From the NCBI GenBank assembly GCA_022842065.1, contig JALHQH010000023.1:1-64000 (forward strand): a stretch of 64,000 nt of DNA. The letters run 5' to 3'. Shown piece by piece: positions 9,459 through 18,360 of this stretch (positions are counted from its first letter, which is position 1; the number at the start of each line of letters is the position of its first letter). Source of the stretch: Caldilineaceae bacterium. GTDB lineage: Bacteria > Chloroflexota > Anaerolineae > Caldilineales > Caldilineaceae. The notes under the pieces are model-generated. The model saw only the letters and a program-made list of their open reading frames with translations. It was not told the DNA's origin and made no database searches. Made by a program: the position numbers and the translations under genes.

Positions 9459-10073
9459 ATGACAGAATCCAGAAACCGTGAACGGCCCGATCAAGAGACC
9501 CCCTGGTGCGAAGATCCCGACAGCGCCATGACCAATCTGCGCGGCGAAAAGCTGGTGCGCGAGGGCACCATGGGCGATGATGAGCCGATTGAAGAAGTGA
9601 GCCTGGAAGAGTTGGAGGAGATCGAGGCTGATCTGCAACGTGATCTAGAGAGCGATCAGATTTACGATACCCAACATACCGATGGCTCGACCACCAATCC
9701 CGAACAGGCCGAAGAGCAAGGGCTGGTCTACATCCCCCCCGACGATCCACCCGTGATCCCCAGCGATGACCTGCAAGGGGTGGAAATTGCCGCCGGCTTT
9801 AGCGATTCCCTTGATGGCGAAGATCCACGCGCCGCTGAGCTGCCCGAACAGTTGTTGGGCAACGATGAAGATCTGGAAGAATTGGTGATGGCTGCGCTCG
9901 CCAAAAACAGTGAAACTTCCACGATGAGTGAGGTGCGCGTGGCGGCCCAGGATGGGGTGATCCATCTCTATGGCGTTGTCGCCAGTGATGAGGAGATGGC
10001 AATTGTCGACCAACTGGTCCGCGACCTGGATGGGGTTGATGATGTTGTAAACCATTTGGATACCGAAGGCTAA
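9459..10073 (+). CDS. acidic BON-domain protein
   Basis: A 204-residue, very acidic protein. Residues 1-130 are low complexity, with a Glu-rich stretch EEVSLEELEEIEADLQ and Pro/Asp segments. The C-terminal ~70 residues form a BON domain (VRVAAQDGVIHLYGVVAS ... DVVNHLDTEG), a small fold proposed to bind phospholipid or membranes and typical of OsmY-like stress proteins. No signal peptide is seen, so it may be cytoplasmic. I prefer the ATG at 9459; an upstream GTG in frame would lie inside the repeat element. It sits next to htrA and probably belongs to the same envelope-stress group. Confidence 0.75.
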   Translation: MTESRNRERPDQETPWCEDPDSAMTNLRGEKLVREGTMGDDEPIEEVSLEELEEIEADLQRDLESDQIYDTQHTDGSTTNPEQAEEQGLVYIPPDDPPVIPSDDLQGVEIAAGFSDSLDGEDPRAAELPEQLLGNDEDLEELVMAALAKNSETSTMSEVRVAAQDGVIHLYGVVASDEEMAIVDQLVRDLDGVDDVVNHLDTEG

Positions 10074-10170
10074 TCATTTGCCCGCTCCCATCAGGCCGTC
10101 CCACTCGTGCATTGTCCCATCGGGACACTTGACCTTATAGACAAAGCAAATAGAGTTGACACAAAGCGGG

Positions 10171-10192
10171 CTGCGCATCAGGGGATGCGCAG
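10171..10192. promoter_or_regulatory. short palindrome upstream of a small membrane-protein gene
   Basis: Inverted repeat ctgcgcatc / gatgcgcag with a 4-base loop. A ttgaca-like hexamer lies about 16 bp before it, so it could be an operator or a 5'-leader hairpin of the next gene. Function is inferred only from position. Confidence 0.4.
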
Positions 10193-10241
10193 TACACGAT
10201 TGTGCCAGGTTTGATTGTGTTATCTATTAGGAGGTGCCAAG

Positions 10242-10469
10242 ATGAACGCGAAGCAAATGCGCATGACAAAATTTATGCACCATGACAGTCTAAGCTGTTT
10301 GTCAACCGCTTGGGTTGAGCCACGTCCCCATAGTCAGATTAAGTTCGCTTGGTGGCAGCAACGGTGGATCCAGCGTCGCCGCAGCATAAATACAAGCATG
10401 ACATTCTTTGCCGCTTTTGTCCTGACCTTTCTACTATTGCTCGAAGTGGTGAATCGGATTGTGACCTAA
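10242..10469 (+). CDS. small single-pass membrane protein
   Basis: A 75-residue protein I do not recognise. The start at MNAKQMRMTK is well supported by a strong AGGAGGTG ribosome-binding site. The N-terminal half is hydrophilic; residues about 35-48 are highly basic (QQRWIQRRRS), followed by one transmembrane helix (MTFFAAFVLTFLLLLEVVN) close to the C-terminus. By the positive-inside rule, the N-terminus should be cytoplasmic. No neighbour suggests a role. Confidence 0.6.
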   Translation: MNAKQMRMTKFMHHDSLSCLSTAWVEPRPHSQIKFAWWQQRWIQRRRSINTSMTFFAAFVLTFLLLLEVVNRIVT

Positions 10470-10491
10470 AACGCTTACTTGACCACCAAAA

Positions 10492-10584
10492 ACAAGTACA
10501 CCGTTAGCGAAATTCTGTAGGTTGGCGCGGCCGGGATTTGACAATCCCGGCTGCGCGGTAAACCCTCGCCAATCGTGTACTTGT
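10492..10584. repeat. inverted-repeat element with nested hairpin
   Basis: About 93 bp bounded by imperfect 19-bp inverted repeats (acaagtacaccgttagcga; 16 of 19 match). A GC-rich hairpin (gccgggatt / aatcccggc) is nested in the middle. It resembles the other miniature elements in this window, but no second copy was seen. It could also terminate the convergent transcripts on either side. Confidence 0.55.
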
Positions 10585-10613
10585 CCCCAGCACATTGCGT
10601 GGCGCGTGCGCCA

Positions 10614-12224
10614 TTAGCTTAACTCGGCTTGAATCGTCGCGGCCGCCCACAGCGAAAGGGCGGCAATCGTCAGCGTCGGGTTGGCGGTACCGACGGTGGG
10701 AAAGACGCCGCTGCCCAACAAAAAGAGATTGGGATGATCGTGGCTGCGCTGTTCCCGGTCAACGACGGAAGTAGTTGGATCATTGCCCATGCGATAGGTG
10801 CCCATGACATGGCCGGCCCCTTGATGTCCTTCGCCATGTTCGCGAAAGCTGACCCCCAGCGCATCGAACAGTTGATCGGCCACCTGCCGTGCTTCCGCCA
10901 TGCCTCGCTCGACAAATTCACCCAGCCGATAGTCGATCTGGGGCCGCGGTAGCCCAAGGGCATCGGTCTGCGTGGCCAGCGTGACGCGGTTTTCGGGCAG
11001 CGGCAACTGTTCAACCAGCAGCGCAAAGCGAAACTGCCGCGCGGTGCGGGCGTTTAATTCTGTCCGCAATGCAGTGCCTCTTAAGCCATCCTGAATCAAC
11101 TCAGTCGCTAACACATCGGGCGTGGTCCCAGGGAAGGACCAGCCATCTTCACCAATGGCAATGCGAAAGGCTGAGCGTTCCCGGCGAAATGCGCCATCGC
11201 GCAGATCCTCAATGCCGGCATTTTCCAGCGGCGACCGGTAGGGATAGAGCGGATCATTGGCCAGCGCCCAGCTCAGTTGGATCGGATGATCCATCAGGTT
11301 GCGCCCCACCTGATCGCTGCGGTTGGCGACCCCAGTGGGTAAGGCCTCGCTGTGGGACATCAACAGCAACTTGGGGGTTTCAATCGCATTGCCTGCCAAC
11401 ACAAAGATGCGCCCCTGCGCCCGCCCCTCACTGCCATCAGGGCGCTTGAAGTGAATGGCTGTTACCTTGCCGTCAGTGCCAACCTCGACAAAGTGAGCCA
11501 CCGCCTGGTCAATGATCTGTGCGCCCAGGGCTTCCGCCTTTTGGGCATGAACCGAGGCATCATACTTGGCTGCAATCGGACAGATCGGCACACAGGAGGC
11601 GTTGCCACAACAGGGTGGCCGCCCATCATAGGTGATCGAGTTGCGCGCTTGGGGGGTGACATGAACGGTGTAGCCTAACGAAGCGGCAGCAGTCGCCAGT
11701 TGGCGGTCCAGATAGGTAAGCGGCAGCGCGGGCATGGGAAATTCGCCACTGCGCGGCGAACCGAGATCTTGGCGTTTATCGCCGGCCACCCCCAATGCCG
11801 CCTCGGCCGCGGTGTACCAGGGTTCCAACTCGTCATAGCCGAGTGGCCAGTCGACGGCAACGCCATAGCGGCTTTGTAATTGGAAATCGCTGGGCAAATG
11901 GCGCAAGGCGGTGCCCAACCAGTGCCAGGTCGTGCCGCCGACGCGGCGCTCGTAGGTGCTCTTGAATTGCACTGGCCCGACCTGGACATAATAATCATCC
12001 AGCGCCGCGACGGTCGGACGCGGTGCGTAGGGCAGATCGGGATAGGGCGATTCGGGCGTCTTGGCCACGGCTTGGCGATAGATGGCTACCGCTTCCGCCC
12101 GGTTGACCCGTGGCCCCGCTTCGAGCACAAGGACCCGCACCCCGGCCGCGGCCAGTTGCCAGGCCGTCAATAGCCCGGCCACACCTGCCCCCACAATCAC
12201 CACATCAGCTTCATAGTTTTCCAT
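10614..12224 (-). CDS. GMC-type FAD dehydrogenase, large subunit (sugar/alcohol dehydrogenase)
   Basis: Glucose-methanol-choline oxidoreductase of 536 residues. The FAD-binding Rossmann motif VGAGVAGLLTAWQLAAAG begins at residue 11. A Cys-rich segment, CCGNASCVPICP, resembles the three-Cys site that holds a 3Fe-4S cluster in FAD-dependent glucose, gluconate and fructose dehydrogenases. The C-terminal GMC domain ends with GTANPTLTIAALSLWAA. No signal peptide is present; export would rely on the Tat signal of the small subunit encoded immediately upstream. Cytochrome c and oxidase genes follow the same direction upstream, suggesting electrons pass to cytochrome c. The substrate is unknown. Confidence 0.88.
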   Translation of the reverse strand: MENYEADVVIVGAGVAGLLTAWQLAAAGVRVLVLEAGPRVNRAEAVAIYRQAVAKTPESPYPDLPYAPRPTVAALDDYYVQVGPVQFKSTYERRVGGTTWHWLGTALRHLPSDFQLQSRYGVAVDWPLGYDELEPWYTAAEAALGVAGDKRQDLGSPRSGEFPMPALPLTYLDRQLATAAASLGYTVHVTPQARNSITYDGRPPCCGNASCVPICPIAAKYDASVHAQKAEALGAQIIDQAVAHFVEVGTDGKVTAIHFKRPDGSEGRAQGRIFVLAGNAIETPKLLLMSHSEALPTGVANRSDQVGRNLMDHPIQLSWALANDPLYPYRSPLENAGIEDLRDGAFRRERSAFRIAIGEDGWSFPGTTPDVLATELIQDGLRGTALRTELNARTARQFRFALLVEQLPLPENRVTLATQTDALGLPRPQIDYRLGEFVERGMAEARQVADQLFDALGVSFREHGEGHQGAGHVMGTYRMGNDPTTSVVDREQRSHDHPNLFLLGSGVFPTVGTANPTLTIAALSLWAAATIQAELS

Positions 12225-12274
12225 TGGAGTTTCCTGTGTTTATCTCTTCGGCGCTTTCAAAAGGTAAAATATCC

Positions 12275-12299
12275 ATTCGTAGGGGATGCCCCTACGAAT
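12275..12299. repeat. short palindromic hairpin between dehydrogenase subunits
   Basis: Perfect 11-bp inverted repeat attcgtagggg with a 3-base loop, lying between the genes of the two dehydrogenase subunits. It is probably a REP-like unit or mRNA-stabilising hairpin rather than a terminator, because no T-tract follows. Confidence 0.55.
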
Positions 12300-12317
12300 A
12301 CTTAAAGCCTTATGGCA

Positions 12318-12905
12318 CTACCAGACGGCATCAGCCGGCGGCTCGGCCCAAAAGTTGGGTGAACCACAGAGGGTCGTAGCTTTGGTAAAGCTGAGTACCT
12401 GCCAGGCCAGCGCAGCGGTATAGGTGACCACCTGGGCATCGCCTTCGGCGTCGATATATTTCCCCGTATACCACATTTCGATGATCTGGTCCGCCCGGGT
12501 GCGTTGCCCTTCATCGGCAAAGAAGCCGGCTGCTTCCAAATCAGCAAGGGTCGGGGCCGTCGATGAAGTAAAGCCGGCCTGGGCATAGAGGTCGGCAACC
12601 GTCACGCCGGCCGTCGTTTGCAGCGCAGCCAAATAAATGCCCCCCAGGGTTGGATCAAGTTGATCCACACCTGTCAACACAGCGGAGAGGGCGAGAAAGG
12701 TGCCGAGGGCTGCCTCGGTGCCCGCCGGCAGGGCGGCGCTGTCGTCTGGGCGCGGGCCAGGTAAGCCGCGCGTCTGGGCGGTTAGCTGACCTTCATTGGT
12801 AAGCGACTGATCACGCCGGGCAGGGGTACAGGCTGCAAGCAGCGTACCAGTGGTAACAGTGGCACAGAGCCGTAACAAGGTGCGGCGGGTAAGTTGGTGC
12901 GGCAT
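12318..12905 (-). CDS. small subunit of FAD-dependent sugar/alcohol dehydrogenase (Tat signal)
   Basis: A 195-residue protein like the small (gamma) subunits of FAD glucose/sorbitol/fructose dehydrogenases. It begins with a twin-arginine signal (TRRTLLRLCA) that also carries a lipobox-like LLAAC. The mature part has LGTFLALSAVLTGVDQLDPT, IIEMWYTGKY and a C-terminal CGSPNFWAEPP, all typical of this subunit family. Such subunits escort the folded flavoprotein through Tat and hold it at the membrane. The gene lies directly upstream of the GMC subunit in the same direction, so the two should be co-transcribed. Confidence 0.82.
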   Translation of the reverse strand: MPHQLTRRTLLRLCATVTTGTLLAACTPARRDQSLTNEGQLTAQTRGLPGPRPDDSAALPAGTEAALGTFLALSAVLTGVDQLDPTLGGIYLAALQTTAGVTVADLYAQAGFTSSTAPTLADLEAAGFFADEGQRTRADQIIEMWYTGKYIDAEGDAQVVTYTAALAWQVLSFTKATTLCGSPNFWAEPPADAVW

Positions 12906-12945
12906 GGGCAGCTTCCGGTTCTTTAGATAGAGTGGAAATCCTCAA

Positions 12946-13115
12946 CTAGTGTTTCGTGAAATAAGTAATGATAGGCAGGAAACCCCTCCCTAACCCTCCC
13001 CAGCTTGGGGAGGGAACCGTTGTCCTACCAGCTGCGATCACGGCTCCTCTTCCAACCTGGGGAGGTTGGGAGAGGGTAAAATTTACCTATCACAATTTAA
13101 TTTACAAAACACTAG
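12946..13115. mobile_element. MITE-like element with G/C-rich core, family C
   Basis: About 170 bp with imperfect ~30-bp terminal inverted repeats: ctagtgtttcgtgaaa on the left against ctagtgttttgtaaat on the right, each leading into gtgatagg-like sequence. The core has paired stretches of cctcccta/aaccctcccc and ggggaggttgggagag. The right end reaches the stop codon of the cytochrome c gene (TAG within ctag). The core motif aacccctccctaaccctccc occurs again near 13971. A transposase gene is absent. Confidence 0.65.
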
Positions 13116-13492
13116 CGCAGGCTGTAGAGATAGGCGCTAATATCGCGCGCTTCCTGATCACTTAGACCGACATTGGGCATGGCGTTGCCTGGCTCGATCG
13201 CCTGTGGGTCACGCAGCCAGGCGATCATATTTTCGGGGGTATTGAGCAGATTGCCGGCAATGTAATGGCGTTCGGCCCAATCGTTGAGCGGTGGCCCGAC
13301 GTAGGAATGCGCGCCGCGTACGCCAGGAATGACATGGCAAGCTCCACAACCATAGTCGCTGATCAACTGCTGGCCGCGGCCAATGTCGCCATCGACCACC
13401 GGGCTACGCTGGCTACAGCCGATTAACAGGAGGCTGAGCAAGAGCAGCAGGCCGTAATGACGAGCGGATAAGGTGACGTTGAAGCGGTCCAT
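13112..13492 (-). CDS. lipoprotein c-type cytochrome (monohaem), copy 1
   Basis: A 126-residue exported cytochrome c. Residues 12-26 are hydrophobic and end in a lipobox (LIGC, Cys26), so it should be lipid-anchored outside the membrane. The haem site is CGACH (49-53), and AMPNVG near residue 104 offers the distal Met. Sequence after the haem (VGPPLNDWAERHYIAGNLLN) is almost identical to the cytochrome encoded at 19039-19470, so the two are paralogues. It is placed just downstream of the CoxI-III fusion and probably delivers electrons to it. The stop codon lies in the edge of an inverted-repeat element. Confidence 0.88.
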   Translation of the reverse strand: MDRFNVTLSARHYGLLLLLSLLLIGCSQRSPVVDGDIGRGQQLISDYGCGACHVIPGVRGAHSYVGPPLNDWAERHYIAGNLLNTPENMIAWLRDPQAIEPGNAMPNVGLSDQEARDISAYLYSLR

Positions 13493-13499
13493 AAAAGCC

Positions 13500-13925
13500 T
13501 TATACCCAACTACAGGGTTGTAAAAAGATCAGTGCGCCACCAGTAGCGGCGGTTGTTAAGATAAACAATGGGTTTAGAAAGAGCGCGCCAAAGGCAAGGA
13601 AACGGGCCGCGTTCTGTTCACTCTCGCCCGTCGCGGTCTGCTGGTAGGTTCGCACGGCAATAGGCAACCCAGCACCAATAATACCCACCGTCACCACCGT
13701 GAGCAGCGCTTCGGTTGCGGCCAGTCCTTCCATGCCCAAAAAGGTAAAGCGCAGCAGATCCGCTTTGCACGCCGCTTCGGCCACCATATACCCGACGAGA
13801 AAATAGATTGAATAGGCAATAGGCCCCACCAGGAGGCTGAACCAGAGTGGGCGCAGCGCTTGGTGATTGGGTGATTCGTGATTTGTCATGGGTGCTGCCG
13901 GGACAGGCCGCATACTTTCGGTCAC
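13500..13925 (-). CDS. small membrane protein in cytochrome oxidase operon
   Basis: A hydrophobic protein of about 141 residues with roughly three transmembrane segments, which I do not recognise. It is encoded 7 bp from the downstream cytochrome c gene and follows the CoxI-III gene, so it is probably an accessory or assembly subunit of the oxidase. I place the start at a GTG preceded by GGAAAGGACT; in-frame ATGs lie a few codons further in. The upstream sequence back to 14012 is open but looks like a copy of the ccctccctaaccctccc repeat rather than coding sequence. Confidence 0.6.
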   Translation of the reverse strand: MTESMRPVPAAPMTNHESPNHQALRPLWFSLLVGPIAYSIYFLVGYMVAEAACKADLLRFTFLGMEGLAATEALLTVVTVGIIGAGLPIAVRTYQQTATGESEQNAARFLAFGALFLNPLFILTTAATGGALIFLQPCSWV

Positions 13926-14018
13926 AGTTGAGTCCTTTCCTTCCTTTTGCAATTGATCAGCTCTAACGCAACCCCTCCCTAACCCTCCCCTGGGAAAGGA
14001 GAAAGTGCGCATTTTGCG

Positions 14019-16634
14019 CTAGATCCAGTACGGTGCGCCCCAGACTACGGTGACCACTATCAGCCAGAAAATACCCAGGGCAGACCAGAAAAGAATGCCA
14101 ACCTCGACCGCCACATGTTCACGCGCCGAGTAACGATTGCGCCAGGCCCACACTTGCGTTGCCAGATTTTGGCCCAAGCCAATGGCGGTCACCAGGATCA
14201 AGAAGCCGGCCAGCCCATAGTGCAGGGATCCATAGGCATGGAGTGCTTGATCAAACGGCAGCAGGCTAAAGTCATAGAAGAGCAGCGCAAGGGCGGTGGC
14301 CCCAGAGAGAAAGGCCAGGCCAAGGCCACCGCGCAAGCGTCCCTGTTGTCCCTGGGCAATTCCCTTGAGCGCCCAGCGGGACAAGGCGACGGCTACCCCA
14401 ACGGCACCCAATGCCAGCAACGGCCAGAAGGGGTTAGGCAGCGGGATATTTTCCGGCGGCCATTGCACGCTTTCCAGCCGCAAGTAAAAGTAACTGAAGA
14501 GCAAGGTAGCTAGCGCCACTGACAGGATCAGGATCATCAGGTACATGCCCCAGCGCGCAACGGCGCTGCTGCCATTCGGATGCACGGCAATGCCATGTTC
14601 CCGCTCAAAGGCCAGCTCTTCCTCCGTCGTTTCAATCGGATTCGGCCAGTGCCAACCAAGCAAGCTGACGACGGTCAAGATCAGACCAGAGAGCACGAGC
14701 CAGCGCAGCGAAAAGATCTCCGAAGCGAAGATGGTAATGACCCCGATCGCAGTAAAGAGCGGCCAGATCGAGGGGGTCGCAACGCGAAAGATCTCTGTGG
14801 GCTTGGCATCGACCATGCTACTGGTCAGCGCACCGCGCCAGCGCGTTGGCCACCGTCCCAATGCCTCCACCAGCCGGACGGTGCGCTCCTGCCCTGTATA
14901 AAGATCCTGCTGATCCCAGAGCGGGTGGCGGCTGCGCACAATGGGCAGGACCGTAAAACCGTGGGCAAGCGGCGGCGAATCACTCGCCCACTCCAGCGAA
15001 TCGGCCCCCCACGGATTAGGCCCAGCCAGCTCGCCCTTGCGCGTGCTGTAAAATAAGTTAACCAGGAAGAGCGCTACCCCAGCGGCAAAGATAAACGCGC
15101 CGATGGTTGAAATCATGTTATAAATATCCCAGCCTAAGCCCGGCAGATAGGTGTAATAACGACGAGGCATCCCCAACAGGCCCACGATATGCATGGGGAA
15201 GAAGGTGACATTGATGCCGACGAACATGGTCCAGAAGTTCCACTTACCCAGCCGCTCATTCATGATGCGGCCCGTCCACTTGGGGATCCAGTAGTAGAGC
15301 GCCGCAAAGATCGGGAAGGTGACCCCACCAATCAGCACATAATGAAAGTGGGCGACGACAAAGTAGGAGTCGTGAACCTGCCAGTCAAAGGGGACAACGC
15401 CGACCATGACGCCCGTGATGCCGCCCAGCACAAAGATAAAGAGAAAACCAAGCGCAAAGAGAAAGGGGGTCTTCCAGACCGGACGACCGGCAGCAATGGT
15501 GGCGATCCAGGCAAAGATCTGAATCCCGGCGGGAATCGCGATCAGAATGCTGGCGGCGCTAAAGAAGGACATGGAAATCTGTGGCATACCCACGGTAAAC
15601 ATGTGGTGGGCCCAGAGGGCAAAGCTCATAAAGCCGGTCGCGACCAGGGACATGACAATATAGTTATGGCCAATCAAGCGCTGGCGGGCAAAGACGGGAA
15701 TGATCATGGAGATCATCCCTGTGGCCGGAATAAATTGGATATAGACTTCCGGATGGCCAAAGACCCAGAAGAGATGTTGCCAGAGCAGCGGGCTGCCCCC
15801 CACCTCGGCGTTAAAAAACTGAAAGCCAAATTTGCGATCCATCTCCAGCATGGCGCTGATCACAAAGAGGGTTGTAAAGGCAAAGAGAATCGAAACGGCC
15901 GTGATCAAAAAAGCCCAGGCAAAGATCGGGATCCGGCCCATCGTCATACCCGGCGCGCGCATGCGGACAATGGCGACAATAATCTCGACGCCGGCGGCAA
16001 TCGCCCCAATTTCAGCCACACCCAGGGCCAACAGCCAGAAGTCCATGTCAATGCCGGGTGAATAGCGCGGGCCGCTCAACGGCACATAGGCAAACCACCC
16101 AGCATCCGGCACCGCATTAAAGAGGTAGCTGGCGTAGAAAAGCAGCCCCCCCAGAAAAAAGGTATAAAGACTAAAGGCCCCCAAGCGGGGAAAAGGCATC
16201 TCCCGATTGCCCAGTACAAAGGGCAGTAGCAGAATCGCAAAGCCCTCCAACATGGGCACGGCGAAGAGATACATCATGGTTGAGCCGTGCATGGTGAAGA
16301 GTTCGTTATAGCGATCCGCCCCTATAATGGTCGCTTGGGGCCAAGCCAGTTGGAGACGCATGAGCAGCGCCGCGACACCGGCCACCAGGAAAAAGAAAAA
16401 GGCGGTGCCCATGATCCGTGAGCCGAGCGCGTCATTCTGGATCGACGAAAACCAGCCGACAAAGCCCGTTGGATCATTCCAAATGCGCTCTAGTTCTTTT
16501 TCGCTAGCCGGATCAAAGGTCGCGCTGGGGCCGGCGGCTTCCTGGCCGGCAACCCCCGCGGTTTCCTGGGCACGCGCCTGCTGTTCCTCTGCCGTGAGTG
16601 GCCGGTGTCCCTTTTGTGACATCGAAAGCGCCAT
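14019..16634 (-). CDS. cytochrome c oxidase subunits I and III fused (caa3-type)
   Basis: An 871-residue fusion of haem-copper oxidase subunit I with subunit III; it reduces O2 and pumps protons in the cytoplasmic membrane. Subunit I has all metal ligands: His116 (haem a, MHGSTM), His294 and Tyr298 (GHPEVY, the cross-linked pair at CuB), His343/His344 (CuB) and His429/His431 (HFHY, haems a3 and a). The HPEVY motif marks an A-type proton-pumping oxidase. From about residue 670 the chain becomes subunit III-like, with about five helices and YFYLRLE. Similar fusions occur in Thermus caa3. Genes for both CoxII paralogues lie upstream on the same strand. Confidence 0.95.
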   Translation of the reverse strand: MALSMSQKGHRPLTAEEQQARAQETAGVAGQEAAGPSATFDPASEKELERIWNDPTGFVGWFSSIQNDALGSRIMGTAFFFFLVAGVAALLMRLQLAWPQATIIGADRYNELFTMHGSTMMYLFAVPMLEGFAILLLPFVLGNREMPFPRLGAFSLYTFFLGGLLFYASYLFNAVPDAGWFAYVPLSGPRYSPGIDMDFWLLALGVAEIGAIAAGVEIIVAIVRMRAPGMTMGRIPIFAWAFLITAVSILFAFTTLFVISAMLEMDRKFGFQFFNAEVGGSPLLWQHLFWVFGHPEVYIQFIPATGMISMIIPVFARQRLIGHNYIVMSLVATGFMSFALWAHHMFTVGMPQISMSFFSAASILIAIPAGIQIFAWIATIAAGRPVWKTPFLFALGFLFIFVLGGITGVMVGVVPFDWQVHDSYFVVAHFHYVLIGGVTFPIFAALYYWIPKWTGRIMNERLGKWNFWTMFVGINVTFFPMHIVGLLGMPRRYYTYLPGLGWDIYNMISTIGAFIFAAGVALFLVNLFYSTRKGELAGPNPWGADSLEWASDSPPLAHGFTVLPIVRSRHPLWDQQDLYTGQERTVRLVEALGRWPTRWRGALTSSMVDAKPTEIFRVATPSIWPLFTAIGVITIFASEIFSLRWLVLSGLILTVVSLLGWHWPNPIETTEEELAFEREHGIAVHPNGSSAVARWGMYLMILILSVALATLLFSYFYLRLESVQWPPENIPLPNPFWPLLALGAVGVAVALSRWALKGIAQGQQGRLRGGLGLAFLSGATALALLFYDFSLLPFDQALHAYGSLHYGLAGFLILVTAIGLGQNLATQVWAWRNRYSAREHVAVEVGILFWSALGIFWLIVVTVVWGAPYWI

Positions 16635-16691
16635 GGTATTTCCTTTGTCTGTTGATTTTGTCCCCTAGGGACGGGCTAATGCTGCAAAACT

Positions 16692-17654
16692 TTATTCAAG
16701 CGTCTGCAGATAGGCCAAGAGGGCCTGTAACTCTGCGCCGGTCAGATCAGTGGTGGGGGGCATCAGATTGCCTGGTTTGAGATGTTGCGGGTTAGCGATC
16801 CAGCCGCCTAGGTTACCCACATTGTTGGGCAGTATCGCCGCGCCCAGGGTGCGGCGCGAGGCAAAATGGGTGAGATCAGGCCCTAAGTCGCCGGTGGCGG
16901 CGGTGCCGTTGATGGCGTGACAATTCATACAGGTGCTCTCCATGAAGATGGCCGCGCCGGCTTGGGCAGCGGCCGCGGTGGGCGGTTGGGCGGGCGCTTG
17001 TTGCGCCGCCAGCCATTGGTCAAATTCGGCCGGGGGCTGGGCAATCACCAGGAACATCATGTTGGCATGTTGGACGCCACAGAACTCAGCGCAGAGTCCA
17101 CGATAGACCCCAGGTTCATCGGCTTGGATCACAAAGCGGTTGGTCCGCCCTGGAATCAGGTCAAGCTTGCCATGCAGTTCGGGCACCCAGAAGCTATGGA
17201 TCACATTATCTGAGCGCAGTTCAAGCGCAACTGGCTGTCCGACCGGGATGTGGATCTCGTTGGCAGTTTCAAACCCTGCCGCTGGGTAGCGCACTTCCCA
17301 CCACCATTGCTGGCCAATCACTTCAATGGTCAGCAGTTCCGGGGTTACCATGGCACTGAGCGCACGCAAGGTTTGCACTGTCGCAAAGGTCACAACCGAG
17401 AGGACGGCAAGCGGCAGCACAATGCCTCCTAGAATGACCGGCCGCAAGCCTGGCGTGCGCGTGACAGTTGGTGCGGCAGGCGGTGATGCAGAGAGCGGCT
17501 CAGCTCCGTTCGACCGTTTCCGCCAGAGCGCCACGGCCAAATAGAGCATAACGAGCACAAAGATCACGCTCCCCAAACCGGCCAATAACCACCAAAGGTC
17601 AGCGATATAACGCGCTGCGCCCTGCGGGTCTAACACCGAAGGCGTACCGCCCAT
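16692..17654 (-). CDS. cytochrome c oxidase subunit II fused to cytochrome c, paralogue 1
   Basis: A 320-residue subunit II of caa3 type. Two N-terminal membrane helices (about 19-44 and 72-98) are followed by the CuA cupredoxin domain with all ligands: His153 (IHSFWVP), Cys188, Glu190 and Cys192 (CAEFC), His196 and the Met of HANMMF. A C-terminal cytochrome c domain has CMNCH (242-246). Unlike paralogue 2, it has no lipobox. I prefer the ATG at 17654, preceded by AAAGGAGC; an upstream in-frame start lacks a ribosome-binding site. It lies 57 bp before the CoxI-III gene and is its most likely partner. Confidence 0.93.
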   Translation of the reverse strand: MGGTPSVLDPQGAARYIADLWWLLAGLGSVIFVLVMLYLAVALWRKRSNGAEPLSASPPAAPTVTRTPGLRPVILGGIVLPLAVLSVVTFATVQTLRALSAMVTPELLTIEVIGQQWWWEVRYPAAGFETANEIHIPVGQPVALELRSDNVIHSFWVPELHGKLDLIPGRTNRFVIQADEPGVYRGLCAEFCGVQHANMMFLVIAQPPAEFDQWLAAQQAPAQPPTAAAAQAGAAIFMESTCMNCHAINGTAATGDLGPDLTHFASRRTLGAAILPNNVGNLGGWIANPQHLKPGNLMPPTTDLTGAELQALLAYLQTLE

Positions 17655-17732
17655 GGTGGATGCTCCTTTCGTGCTGGTATCGGTCAGCCGGCAGGACACT
17701 ACTCCCGGTCGCAACGGCTGCAGATCGGTTGA

Positions 17733-18332
17733 TTATTGGGTCGTATAAACGGTAAAACCATCACCATAGTCGTTGACATAGGCATCGCGCGGCTGGCGCA
17801 GCAGCCACCCCACCGCGACCAGATCACCCACTGCGCCGGCGGCATTGATGATCAAAAAGAAAAGCAGCGCCGGCAACAGTTCATAGGCGATCCAGGGAAT
17901 AAGCATGGCCCCCAACAACGAGAGAATGAGCAACGGGGCCAGCGCCACGGCGATATGCAGATTGCGGGGGATGTACCACTGTGGGGCCGCAGCATAGGCA
18001 TAGATCCCTTTGAAGCCAAAGGTGGCCCATTCCCCCGTAAAAAAGCGAAAGAAGAGGGCGTGGATCAGCTCGTGGATGACCACAGCCAGCACAACGACGA
18101 GCAACGCGCCCCCCAAGGTTGGCCAGAAATTCTCCCGACCGATGCTAAAGGAAAGTTCGCCCCCTTCACTGTTATAGCGCGAGACCGCGGCGAAGATAGT
18201 AAAGAGCAAGGCAAAGAGAAAAAACAAGATCAGCCCCAGCACATTCAGCCCAATCGCCAATTTTCGGTTCTGTGAGAGATCGAGGGTCTCTGTCGCTTTG
18301 TAGTTGTCCGGCAAAATTTTACTTGGTTGCAT
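17733..18332 (-). CDS. DUF3267-type membrane protein with HExxH motif
   Basis: A 199-residue membrane protein with about four hydrophobic segments. Residues 87-91 are HELIH, a zinc-metalloprotease-type motif placed in a hydrophobic helix. The overall pattern matches the DUF3267 family, putative membrane zincins whose substrates are unknown. Its position among cytochrome oxidase genes is unusual and may reflect insertion into the operon or a role in oxidase maturation. A miniature element lies just upstream of the start. Confidence 0.7.
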   Translation of the reverse strand: MQPSKILPDNYKATETLDLSQNRKLAIGLNVLGLILFFLFALLFTIFAAVSRYNSEGGELSFSIGRENFWPTLGGALLVVVLAVVIHELIHALFFRFFTGEWATFGFKGIYAYAAAPQWYIPRNLHIAVALAPLLILSLLGAMLIPWIAYELLPALLFFLIINAAGAVGDLVAVGWLLRQPRDAYVNDYGDGFTVYTTQ

Positions 18333-18360
18333 GATGGTGCGTCCCCTCTATCCTTGGTGC

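Noticed and set aside
12968..13165. Short plus-strand open frame reading from the C-rich repeat
   Set aside because: It lies wholly in the inverted-repeat element and the 3' end of the cytochrome gene; coding character absent.
15189..16061. Long open frame opposite the CoxI-III gene
   Set aside because: The sense strand has all oxidase ligands in order; the antisense product is charged low-complexity sequence without homologous features.
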